A DNA stretch of 64,000 bases from Paragyromitra xinjiangensis (taxonomy: Eukaryota > Ascomycota > Pezizomycetes > Pezizales > Discinaceae), in the NCBI GenBank assembly GCA_038503065.1, contig JBCAMK010000003.1, positions 3,100,001 to 3,164,000 of the forward strand, read 5' to 3'. Below are positions 35,665 through 46,582 of this stretch, piece after piece. Positions within the stretch are counted from its first letter, which is position 1; each line of letters begins with the position of its first letter. A program made the position numbers and the translations under genes. The notes under the pieces are model-generated. The model searched no databases and was not told the origin of the DNA. It was given only the letters and a program-made list of their open reading frames with translations.

Positions 35665-36011
35665 CCCTACGCGCGAAACACGGACTTACAACCGTATTCC
35701 TCTTCGCACAACCATCCGACTCCCTCCTCTCCATCAAGTCACAGATCCACGAGCTGCTCCAAGAAAACAAAGACAACATCGTTACACCTGTACCCGATAG
35801 CGCAGACGAACTCGTTCTCGGAGCCCCCATCGACCAAAGTGACCTAAGCAAGGGGTTCCATACCATCCCCAATCAAGATAAGAAGAAAACTACCGTGCAG
35901 GATGCCGGGTTCAAGAATATGAGTGTTATTGGCTACAAAGTTGGAGAAGATGCGGACTTTGGTATTGAGATCCCGAAAGACGACTTTGATGATTCGCAGA
36001 CGGATACTTGA
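35576..36011 (+). CDS. Small conserved-looking protein, possible ubiquitin-like fold
   Basis: Exon 1 is a lone ATG (35576-35578) followed directly by a GTGAGT donor. After a 55-nt intron, exon 2 runs 35634-36011. The product is 126 residues: MSSENPNSTSLTLRAKHG, then LTTVFLFAQPSDSLLSIK and SQIHELLQ. The first 45 residues look like beta-strand, turn, strand, helix in the order of a ubiquitin-like fold. The rest contains VIGYKVGEDADFGIEIP and an acidic end. I do not recognise the family. The splice model rests on the strong donor, acceptor and phase. The 5' exon and leader lie inside the MULE-derived frame, so the insertion may now supply the promoter or leader. Confidence 0.62.
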
Positions 36012-37328
36012 GGGGTGTTTCCACACGAGTAGGACGGGTGAGGGTTGATCCCTATAACTGGTGTGAGCTTCTGCTGTTCTTAGTAGTGCATATACGTGAT
36101 TATTTGGCGGGGGTACTTGTTCTTTGCTATTCCACGACTAGATATGTTAATTACTACCAAATAAGATAATGGGCTACTGCGTGATAAAATCGCCTGTCAC
36201 CGTAGCTACCATAATTAAAGTTGCGAATTTGTTCAACATATTATATACCCCTACTTAGTGAGAGAAAGGACTCGGCGGCTCTATACCACAATCCGGTATC
36301 TAGATCCCACACCCAGAAAACATGAATACCAACCAACCATACTCTTGGACTCAATTTTAGTGTATAGATGGTCAGCATATTATAGCATGAATATTGAACT
36401 CCCACAAGTATCTCGTACACTCAAACCAAATAAAATTCTGGCCAAAATCCCTTACCTACAGCAAAGCCACACACATGCAAGCAGCCCCCCAGACACAAAA
36501 CAAACCCAACGAATCATCCGAAGAGTCCTATCTTGCATCAATATCTGCTCACAGCACATTCATGAATCCCGTGTAACGTATCGAATCTTGGTAGCGGCTA
36601 CGTGCCTGAAGCCTCCATAACCCATGTGAGGTTTTTGGGCATTTTACCTATAATTCACCCCCGATAGACTTCTTGGTGACTGAGAAGGGATCGCAAGCTG
36701 CTCTTTGTTTTATTGTGAGCCCTCGGGGTGTGCCTCGCTACCAACACCCAGCAATTCCACCGAGTGACTATTCATGATGCAATGTCGTACCGGTAATGAC
36801 TTGGATATTCTAAGCCTTCAAACCCAAAAATTATGCTCGGAGGGATGCTCTCTGCAAGAGGTAACCTATCATATAGAACATCCATGGTGTTGAAGAACCA
36901 AAGTCGAAGACAGCAAACACCAAAAACTCCTGTCAAACCACTATAGTTACTCCCCTAATTCCTTTCCACTATCCTATCATCTCACCGCAAAACTTGAAAT
37001 AGTCTCACAGATGCCAATGATAATAACATGTTCCTACTATGCAGTATATACGAAGCCCCACTTAAAAAACAAAGAATTGAGCCCAATCAACAACGACTCA
37101 TCCACACTCCAATCACCCAACGCCGTATCGTATAAAAATGTCCCATCAAAACGAACAGTAAAATGCCCCCCTCGAGCTAATCCACCAAACCCTGTAGAAG
37201 AAAACAAGAACCCCCCTTCCCAAAGTTATATATATAGCCGGGAGGTGATAATAATAGTACAAGAATTAAGCTGTAAATAATAATTGATAGGAAGAAGTAA
37301 AAACCCCTTCCACGTTGGTGGTTTATGT
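36012..37328. other. Intergenic, nothing recognised
   Basis: 1.3 kb between convergent genes, AT-rich, short frames only. Confidence 0.5.
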
Positions 37329-40300
37329 TTATGTGTCGGAATGGTTTCTTGGTAGACATTCGTGATCGCACCCGACCGCCGCACAAGAATCCATATTCTC
37401 ATCGAAGAACCATTCTCGAAGACAGCTGTCGTGTCCGCCGTGTGAGCATGTCTACACCACGCACCATGTTAATTTTTAATTCTCTTCACAGCATAAGCCT
37501 GCATAATGAAGGGATAACAACTGGAAAAACCAAAACACCAGGCAATAAGAGGAGCATAACATACCTGGCACATAGTCCACCTCCCTTTAACAGTTTCTCT
37601 ACAGATAACACAACCATCCTGCAAACTCAAACATCTATCACAAAACCAGCTTCCATTCTGATTTATCGGCTTATAGCAACTGCCACAACCCACTTTCGCA
37701 AACGTCTGGTTCCCACCAGCTTCTCTAAGACCCTCGATCTGCGTAGTCTTAACTATCTCCGCCGCTGTAACAAAAAGCTTAAAACGCCGTAGCAGTTCTA
37801 CCACCCCACTCCCACATTAGCTTAAATCTTCCATGAGTGGAATAAAGGCCTACTAACGAATGTAACCCTCGACCCACTCATCAGATCTCCTCTCGTCAAC
37901 CTTCACCCTCCCCGCCAGTAGCAACACTACAGTAGCACACATCTGCACATCCCCTCTCTCACAATACCAATCCGTAAACTTCTCAACAAGATTCTGCGGA
38001 TTCCACGGTCGAGCTTCCCTTTCCTCCTCTGAATCTCCACCATCATACCGTTCTCCAGCTCTCGGCGTTCTCAGTTCCGGTACGCTCTGCCTCAATATGC
38101 CGGAATTGGCCATGGGGTCTTCTTCTTGAATAGCTTCCATGCTCGCTGCTACTCTTCTCTCTGTTTCCCCCGTATCATCTTCGTCCTCGCTCGCACGACC
38201 ACCGAAATTCCCAGTTCCGTATGAAGAGCTGGTTGCTTCGCTAATGAGTGAATATTTCCTCTCCCTGCCAGCCCTCTTTTCGACACCAACGGCAACACCA
38301 TTCCCATAAGAGCCCGAGGAAGCGGCTGTTGTTGTTGAGTCGCATTGCTGTGGATGGTTATGGTAAACACCATTCGCACTATTAACATTCATCGGACTAG
38401 TACCAACCACATTCCCAGAACGATCTGTTGCCGCTGAATAGAGCGCCAACGAGTCCACAGACCTACTTGCCCCATTCCCATTCCCATTCACCTGGGGTCT
38501 AATCTCGCCATTAGAATTAGGCGTAGCAATACTTAATACCGGTCTTTGTTTATCTCTATATCCCACATCCCCATTCTCATTGGTATTACCATTAACATAC
38601 CCACTCCCATTCAACGGCTGCACTTGCACGTGATCACCCCCGGAATCATCTCCATCAGTCGACGCCGTACTCGAGCCTAAACTCGTCCCAAACGCCGCCG
38701 GCGGCAACAGTAACTTCTCATCAACCAGCCCAGGCCGCATCTGCGTCGGTGTCGACGTTGCCGTGCCCTTCAACGAGTCGATTGGGCCCTGCATAGGCGT
38801 TGCCGCGTGGCTCTGCTCTGCACTCAATCCTAGTGCTCTTCTAGCTACAAGACTACCCGCACCCCCGGCGGACATGATGCTGCCGGCCATTGTTCGGTTA
38901 TCGCGTTCAATCATCTTATTTTCCCACTCTAGCGCCATCTGCAAGATCTTCCAGGTCTGTCCAGTGCGGTACTGCTGGGCGCGCACCGCGGCACGTGCGT
39001 TGTAGGCGCATGCTTGGGAGAGTGTCATTCGCTTCCCGCCCATGGTGCCATTGAGGTCGATGACGTATTTTTGGGCAAGGTATTGGAAGGCTTCTTTATC
39101 GAAGATGCCTGGCATTGTGATACGAGCGGCGGACTGTGTGGGTGTGAATCTATCGGTAAGGGTCTCGAGGATGCTTAGTGCAGGTTTCAACCCCTTGAAT
39201 GAGCTGCTTCTTCCGGGTCTCCTCCGATCATCTCGGATTAGGTCTTCGTCTGTTTCAAATCTCCCAGTTGATGGACCAGACCGTCTCACCCTCCCTCGTG
39301 GCTGAGTAGCGAATGTGAAGTCGTCTGTGGGGCCCCATGAGAATGCTGCATGTGTCAGGGAATTGATAGGCTGGTTAGCAAACACGACATCGTTCTGCAC
39401 AAACGTCATATCTTTTGAGCAAGATAAAATTATGTCCTCATCTTTCCACAATATCCCCGTCGTTGTGTTAGAATGCTCGTCCATGATTCGTGCGGGGATA
39501 TATGGTCGTTTCAGATCCCACACATGCACCCTATGATCGTTATTGATGGCGCATGAAGCTAGCTCCGTGGTTCCGTTCCTAAGTGGCCTCCAGGCGATTC
39601 GACTGACGGAACACATGGTTGCGATGGTGTGTTTTGGTTTCTTGTGTGGGTCTTTGGAGTAGAGATCCCATACCTTGATGTTTCGGTCTCGTCCACCACT
39701 GGCACAATGCTTTCCGTCCGGATGCCAGTCTACCGTAAATGCAGGACCATTATGCGCATTAATTTTACGCTCGTAGGTATTATCTTTACGGTAATCCCAT
39801 CTCTATACCGCGAGTCAAAACCCAAAACCCCAAACCGGGATGACCAGTCAATGGATGGTGATATACCTGAATAGTACCATTATCAAAAGCTGCAGCAAAC
39901 TCTACCGCATTCCCAGCATTAAACTGCACATCTCTAACAGCATCCGCTCTCCCAACAAACGTAAGCCTACTCTTCTTCTCTCTCAGATCCCACAACTTGA
40001 TAGTCCCGTCCTGGCTCGCCGACAACAGCAACCTCCCATCCACCGGATTAAACGCAATCTTATGAACCTGTCTTCTATGCTCCCGTAACTGTCTATCCAG
40101 CAAGCCAATTTTCACATCATACAACAAAATAGTTCCATCAGTCCCAGCTGTCGCAATGATATTTTTCTGATGCACCGTCCCCCACTTGACATCATACTGA
40201 AAATGCTTCCTCTGCTCGCCGGGATGTCGCAGCGTGGCCACTTCCGAAATCTCATTATAGCCAACACGGAGGATCCGAAGGATATCCCTCCCCGCAACAA

Positions 40301-40676
40301 CGACCTCATCGCCATCGGCATGCGCAGAGAGGGCAAATATCTGAGAACCGAACGGATACCTCACTGTCCGGGGACTCAACACATTCCTGCTTTCAGCGAT
40401 TGCGCGCGCACGGTCAATTCACATGATTCCCGCCCCTGCGTAGACAACGAACAAAACTGGAGCCCGGAGAACAGCTTACGGGGCACTGGTAGGAGCGCTA
40501 TTCGACGACGGCGGAGGAAGCGTTCCGTGTCCCCCGCCTCCACCGAGCCCGGAGGAGCTCGGCGGTCTACTGCTCCCGATGAATGGCTGGGTTAGCCGTG
40601 CGAAGACGGCTTTGGATGAGCGGTTTTGAGAGATGTGTTGGCTGAAGTGAGTGCTGTCGGCCATCGCTGCCATCAT
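37329..40676 (-). CDS. RTC1: SEA/GATOR2 complex WD40-RING protein Rtc1 (WDR24)
   Basis: Vacuole-associated SEACAT (GATOR2) subunit that relieves inhibition of TORC1 in response to amino acids. The five exons are 40480-40676, 39867-40386, 37858-39802, 37565-37797 and 37329-37451, giving 1005 residues. A Ser/Gly-rich head is followed by WD40 repeats (TAGTDGTILLYDVK, LSASQDGTIKLWDL, ASGGRDRNIKVWDLYS, SCAINNDHRVHVWDLKR). A long Asn/Ser/Gly-rich linker covers about residues 500-800. Helical sequence comes next (LLRRFKLFVTAAEIVKTTQI), then the C-terminal RING-like zinc module: WFCDRC, CVICRETVKGRWTMCQ joined by the last intron to TCSHGGHDSCLREWF, then CAAVGCDHEC. That Cys/His order is diagnostic for the WDR24 family. 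The start may be at 40676 or at one of the nearby in-frame Met codons (40673, 40664). Confidence 0.9.
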
Positions 40677-42744
40677 ATTTTAAAGTGAAGGTCTGGACGG
40701 GATCGTTGGATAGGGTCCATGCGACTAGGGAGGGGGGGTGGTATCCACGACAGGTGTGTGCACTTGGCGGTGGTGGAGGGAGCTCGGGAGTCAGAAGCCT
40801 GAGCTGTGTAGGACGACAGCAACGGGGGTACGGGGTGCGGGTTCGGGATCCACGACTGAGACTCCGGTGGGAGATGAGTTAGTTGGACTATCGGCTACTG
40901 CTGAATATAGAGCGGCGGGGAGGGGGAGGGGGGGTGTTTGAATTCGCTCACTCACCCATTCACTCACTCATTCACTCATTCACTCAACGTGCGAACAACC
41001 AACTTGGGACGGATAGTTAAGTGGACGTTATATTGAAGAGGGGGGGAGGGAATGCACAGATGTGACAGCGAAATACCTTTGGGGGTGCGCGCCACAGGCT
41101 CCGCACACGCGAGCTAGTTGTCCGTAAATAACTACGTACTAGTAGCTGGAAAGTGAACGCGACGGCCAAAGGAACGAGACATATAATATACAATACGTGC
41201 TCTCCAGAAGAACCGTGTATTTTCCGATATTTTTTTCTTTTCTTCTCACATTCCCCTTCACATGCAAGTCCACGTCACACGGAGAAGACATCCATCCTCT
41301 TCTGTATCTGCGAGCTTTCGTTTGAAGATGCCCAACAACGGTAGCTTTCGTGTTGGGGTTAGGGTTTCCTCGCTTGACGCGGGGGTTCAGAAACTCTCAT
41401 CAGCCTCAATGGGATGCGGTGCATCCAACCCACTCGTCAGATTTGACACATGCAGTCCGGACACGACCCGGGCTTGCTACAGGATTAGCTTCTTCTTTTT
41501 ACTTGGTAGAGTAGGTAGCTAGAATATGGAATTCACAGGCTGTACCGCTTGGTCCGTGTGGGGGTCTTTTTGTATGTACAAACATCCGTTCTTGGTGCGA
41601 TAGTTCGAGACACTTGTCTTATATCGTCTATACATATCGTGGCAATGGTTCGGTCTCGGATCTTTAATGTGGCGGCCTGGCATTTGCACCCTCCCATCAT
41701 TCCATTCCGTTCGCGCAAGCAAACAAACAATCCCATCAGCTTGTCCGCCCCATTTCTGCTTCAGACTCTGGAGTGAGTTCGAGTTAATAAACCCCAATTT
41801 CATTCAGGACTACTGCAAACACGCTCCTCCAATGAGAGCCGAGGTGATCAGATACGCTTCTGAAGATAAGCGATAAGCCCTGGGGAACCGTTGGGCACTG
41901 GCCATAGATAAGAGAGGACCTGTGACGCTCTCTGCCGCGGGCCGATCAAAAGAGGTCGGAATAAGATTCTTAGTCCGCCGTATTGAAAAACTGACGTCAG
42001 TGCCCTAAGCCCTCCGCGGACTAACCTTTTCGGAGGGAAACGAAAGCAGAAAAAAAGTAAAGATAAAAAGTAAACCTCTAAGTTGGCTCCAAGGCCAAGT
42101 TTGAAACGTGCCTGGGAACTAAATCTTATTCCGACCTCTCGGTTGATGTTCATTCGGTTGCCCCCAAAGCTGACCGGCAATTGAGATGCACAGCCTTCAT
42201 AAAGGAAATTCGTAATAATATTTTCTATGCCTTGTGATTTGTTAAAAGAAAGAAAGAAAAAAAAAAGCATTAAAAATACCTGGCCCCCTTGCAACCCATA
42301 ATGATAAATAGAAAAAGGACAACCCTATAGTACAGTTCCCCCATTGCCTTATCCGTGAAGCAAATAAATCCAGAAACACTGAAACATAGCTCGAATGCGC
42401 CAAAACAAGGATCAACATGAGAAACAAAACAAAGACGTAAGTAAAGAAGAATCCCAAATATCACCATCGCCATCCCGACAACAAAAAACCCAAGATATAC
42501 CAGGACGCTATGAATGCTGTGAGAAACAAAGAAAAAAATGAGATAAATTCGCACACGCTGAAAATTCTGGAGATCGACGTCAAGCCACATCGATGATATC
42601 AGGTTACCCAGGTAAGGGAAGAAAAAAAAGAAAACATGTTCCAGAACAAGACGCCAATGAAAATAAAACCCTAGCGCGCGAGAGACACCCCGAACTTCCG
42701 TCGCATCCTACCAGCTATCCTGCCACCTATCTCACGACGTTATC
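40677..42744. other. Intergenic with short tandem repeat
   Basis: 2.1 kb without a supported gene. A CACTCACTCATT-type tandem repeat lies at 40946-40986, and G-rich runs flank it (40920-40933, 41040-41049). The open frames on both strands between 41150 and 42590 are low-complexity and show no domain. Confidence 0.5.
40946..40986. repeat. CACTCATT-type microsatellite
   Basis: Imperfect repeats of CACTCA and CATTCACTCA over about 40 bp, upstream of RTC1. Confidence 0.75.
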
Positions 42745-44593
42745 TTAATAAGTCGGAGCCCTCTCCAATCCTAGACAGTTCCTCTCGAAAAGTTCATTGA
42801 TGAAATGCGGATGCCTGATCCCGGGAGGTCGTGCGTCCTGGAACGCTTGGAGCGCTTTCGGCACGGTAAAGCCCAAGCGCTGGATCAGATAAGAACAGAC
42901 AAAAAATCCTGTCCTATTGAATCCATAATGACAGTGGCAAGCGATTATTGAATTTTTATCGTATCCCCTAGCTTCACGAATAGAATCGACAAGCTTGATA
43001 AATGCAGCAACCTCGTCGGGTGTCGGAGGCATTTTAGATACGATTGGAACTAGAGAATATTAGTACAAATAGAAATAAACTGTAACTTCCATCACCACAA
43101 AATAAATAAGGTTTTTTGGGGGCTTACATTTGTGGTACCTAGTCTCGCTTCCGAATGTCTCCGGATCATATGGGGGCTGCTCGTGCGAGATATCAATGAC
43201 GTCTTTCACGTCTGGCCATTTCGAAACAAACTCAACTGGATTGTGTCCGTTTGAATCGTTCTGTCTCAGAGTTTTCATTGCTCTGAAGGGACTCTCAACA
43301 AACTCCCCCTGTGGTTTATCCGCCGTGAGGCCAGCTATCCGTGGACTCACGCTCTGCGTCCTCGTCCACTTCTCGAGATTCTTCAAGAGCCATTTATCCT
43401 CCTTGAGGTACGACAACTGCCATCCCATGGAAATAATTTCGTTGATGTGCTTGGATATAAACTCTCCGATCAACCCATTCACGACTTGCGGTGATTCGTA
43501 CATGACACCGTGACCAGCGCCAGGAATTATGCACTTCTTCACCACTGCCTTGGACTCTCCAGAAGGTGCGCTTTCAGAAGAGCTGCTGTCGCCATCGCCA
43601 GAATCGGAGAGTGTCTTCTTATTCGCAGGATTGAACCAAGAGTGTATAAGATCTACTTCTTTAGTGGTAGTGACTTTATCCTCGGCAGCCCCAAGCAGAT
43701 AGATTGGGCACTTGATCATGGACCATTCTTCTTCTGTTGGCAGTCTGACACCACTGACCATCCGTCTCCATACAGGCGTTCTGGACTGCTCGTTGAACCG
43801 CAGTTGCAATTTTCTGGCTTGCTCCGAGGCGTTGCTCCCCACAAACCGGGTAACGGACTTGGATGAAGTTCCACCTCGGCGATCGTAAACCCGAAGGATG
43901 TTGAATATAACCTCGGGAATCCCCACTGCGGTGGCCAGTGCCTTCTTTTCCTTATCCGTAGCTATAGCTTTCGGGCAAATCGCTATCAGGCCCACGCATT
44001 TATCCGCCAACGGCCCACCTTTAGTTGCAAGAGTTGCGGCTAGCGAACAACCCATGGAATGTCCGATAAGGACAACCTGCTGGCCTTCTTCCAGTTTTTC
44101 ATTAACGATAACGGCTATAATGGATGCAAGTGACGAAGTAGTGTATGCATCCCAGTCTTGCGGGGCGAATTCTGATTCAGGACCACAGCCGGGAAGGTCA
44201 ATCGCGAGCGTATGGGATATGTGGACCTAACGACAGGAGGTTCAAAGTCAGTGGTTATTCGGCACAAGGTGATCAGACCAGTTAGCCGACGATGCGGGGT
44301 TAAGACGTACAAAATATTCGAGTAAGTACCGGAATTGAGACAGCTGACCTCCAAGCCCTAAACAATAAGATTAGCCCCAACCCCAAGTGCTCGGCGAGTA
44401 TGAAGCGAAACAGATACATACCATGGATAAAAACTAGCAGAGGGAGCTTAGGAGGCAGCACGGAAGCTTTAGGGTGTTCTCGGTAGAAGATGCGGATGCC
44501 GGGGTACTTGTATTTGTCTGTGGTGACGGCGATCACTTCTGAATGCTTGCGGAGAAGCCCCGGGTCTGTGTAGATGGTTTCTTTGGAATCCAT
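42745..44593 (-). CDS. Fusion of alpha/beta-hydrolase and dual-specificity phosphatase
   Basis: Four exons, 44422-44593, 44311-44357, 43128-44226 and 42745-43049, give 540 residues. The N-terminal 320 or so residues are an alpha/beta-hydrolase: LLVFIHG/LGGQLSQF (oxyanion, about 52-65), IGHSMGCS with nucleophile Ser about 130, LLGAAEDKVT for the acid, and GAGHGVM for the His. A linker (FRAMKTLRQNDSNGHNP, VIDISHEQPPYDP) leads into a PTP/DSP fold with YHKFPIVSKMPPTPDE and the P-loop HCHYGFNRTGFF. In that loop Cys about 479 and Arg about 485 make the CX5R signature. Both catalytic sites look intact. I believe this two-domain arrangement occurs in other filamentous fungi, but substrate and role are unknown. 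No signal peptide or membrane segment is evident, so it is probably cytosolic. Confidence 0.9.
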
Positions 44594-44824
44594 TAGTCCG
44601 ATTCCGTGTTCTTGGTTGAATTATGTAAAAAAACAAAAACGAGAAAAGTCTATCGACAATCGTGCAGAAAACAATAGGAAGGTGGTTTAGAGCTACGTGT
44701 GGCACGGAGAAAACCAAAAAAAAAAGCAAGTATGGTACAAAGAAACAGAGAAACAAGATAAGACACGGCACATATTCTTATCCATGCAGGTGCTTACAAT
44801 TGCAACAGAGCCAGGGAATTGATG

Positions 44825-45106
44825 TTACACACCTGTTGATGAATAGCCATGCACGCTGTTTCCATCTCCTGTAAGGTCTTTTGTATCCACTTCGTCCTCC
44901 TTCTTCCTGCGGAAACCCCGTAGACAGCCATATATCAGGGGCACAACACTACAGAAAGCGACAACCATTTCCTTTCGTCCTATACTGTCAATGAAGGCGG
45001 GCCACACAGCAGACGCGGTGGGAGTTTTCGTAGAAACTGCCTCGAGAGCAGAAGATAGAGAGCTCTTCTCCCAGAAGAAGGAAGAAGAGAAGGTCCTGTC
45101 GGCCAT
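44825..45106 (-). CDS. Putative small single-pass membrane protein
   Basis: A 93-residue frame with a polar N-terminus (MADRTFSSSFFWEKSS), one hydrophobic segment (MVVAFCSVVPLIYGCL, residues about 47-62) and a basic stop-transfer patch (RGFRRKKE), then a polar tail. A GTGTGTAAC donor-like site lies just before the stop, so the real C-terminus may differ. The layout fits a type III or tail-region membrane protein. No family is recognised. It is on the same strand, 230 bp upstream of the hydrolase-phosphatase start. Confidence 0.45.
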   Translation of the reverse strand: MADRTFSSSFFWEKSSLSSALEAVSTKTPTASAVWPAFIDSIGRKEMVVAFCSVVPLIYGCLRGFRRKKEDEVDTKDLTGDGNSVHGYSSTGV

Positions 45107-46582
45107 TTATTTATTCGTTGGGGGTGAGGAATACAAGCCCAACGCAACAGCCTTCTAGTCTTCGCGATCCGCCCACGCACTTGAATGCAGGGATTGGATT
45201 GGGCGACGCGGAGGGGGGGGGGTCAGATGCAAGATATTTGAGGCAGATAAAACGAACAACGTGAACCGCCAATGCTGCTGCTGGCTTTCGTCTTAGAACA
45301 GCAAGGTAGCAACAACGGAGCGCGAGAAGCGAATGGACGGATGGAATGGAACGTGGACGACGAGACGAGGCGAATGATGGGCGAGCAGGTGGATGAGCTT
45401 GTGGGACGGGTCTGGCAGGTAATACCTGGGAGAGCAATACGGAATCAAGACACCAACAACACAACACAGCCTGTGTGCGCAGCAAACGTGTTTAAGAGAG
45501 CTGAGCAAGTTATGTAATGGGGCCCGATCCGAAGGCCTGGAACAGTCAGTCAATCCGTCAGTCCGTTGCACTTGGTTGACGCTGCTGCTCGTTGTTCATG
45601 GCCTTCTCTGCAAAGCGGGCTCGATTTTCCATCACGTTTCCAGGTGGTTGGCAAATGGCAGCCAAGGTGTCGCTTCAGCGTGGAAGGCTGGAACCGAGAT
45701 TGACGCAACCATTGTTGCGACCAACAGGAACCGATTCAGCTTAGCTGCGGCTACTTTGCGCCAAGAAAAAAACATCGTGAAATGATCCCCATGATGCCCG
45801 TTTGCACTCCCGTCAAGTTTGCAGAAGATCGTTGTGAGGGCGTCACGACAATCCATACATTTAAATTTCCGCCAGGGGAAAGAAGCCCTCAAGCGCCTCA
45901 GGAGCAATCCTGCCCTGAGGTTCGGCGCGGATAAAAGCGTGCGGGTAAACGGTTGCATTACCGAGAAACATGCGTTGATGGGCCTGATGCACAACTTGAC
46001 CGCTCCGGCAGAGACCGCACACCACCGCGCCCACACACATAGCACACGAGCCATACGGAACATCGGACGGGAACGGGGGAGGGATGAAGCCTTCACATCG
46101 TCGGCACATTGCTCAATGCTCGCATTCTTAGCGGAGGGGCAGCGGCTTTTTGTCATTCCTTTTTCGTTGACGCGCGAGGTGGGGTAAATTTGGATTTGTA
46201 CATCAGATGTGGGGTAGATAGATAGGTAGTAGCGTGGGTACCGTGACGGCCGCCTGCCTGCCTGTCGGAGATCGCTCGAACATACATACCCGCACAGTTA
46301 GAATTACTTGAGGATATCATAACTTATGCTACTTAACCACAGCGTACCCTCTTCATTTCACCCGCTTTATCCTGTCCCGTTCCTGTCGAATACATATTCC
46401 TTTTTCTGCCTCACCAGAAGAAAAGAAGAGAAAACCCTAACCTCGCCCCTCTCCATCTCCCGGCTTCTATTTTTTCTACATTGCAGCTTCATTACCGGTA
46501 CCTATTCAAGTCTCGGAATCCCCCCCCCCCTAAAAAAAAAGAAAGAAAAAAGAATAAAATTCCCATAACTCTCCTAAAAAAA
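45107..46582. other. Intergenic upstream of the ILV3-like gene
   Basis: 1.5 kb. There is a G10 run near 45215. Overlapping frames at 45630-46160 on both strands are rich in Cys or Ala, but none has a domain I can name. The last 200 bp before 46583 is pyrimidine-rich (CCCCCCCCCC near 46520), as in fungal promoters. Confidence 0.45.

Noticed and set aside
34915..36011. A single MULE-plus-ubiquitin-like fusion protein
   Set aside because: At the GTGAGT donor (35579) the MULE frame is in phase 1, while the downstream exon needs phase 0. Splicing in the MULE frame gives unrelated low-complexity sequence, so two separate coding units are more likely.
45630..46160. Long frames on both strands, one with several CxxC pairs
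   Set aside because: Cys spacing does not match a known zinc module, and the opposing open frames suggest GC-driven chance.
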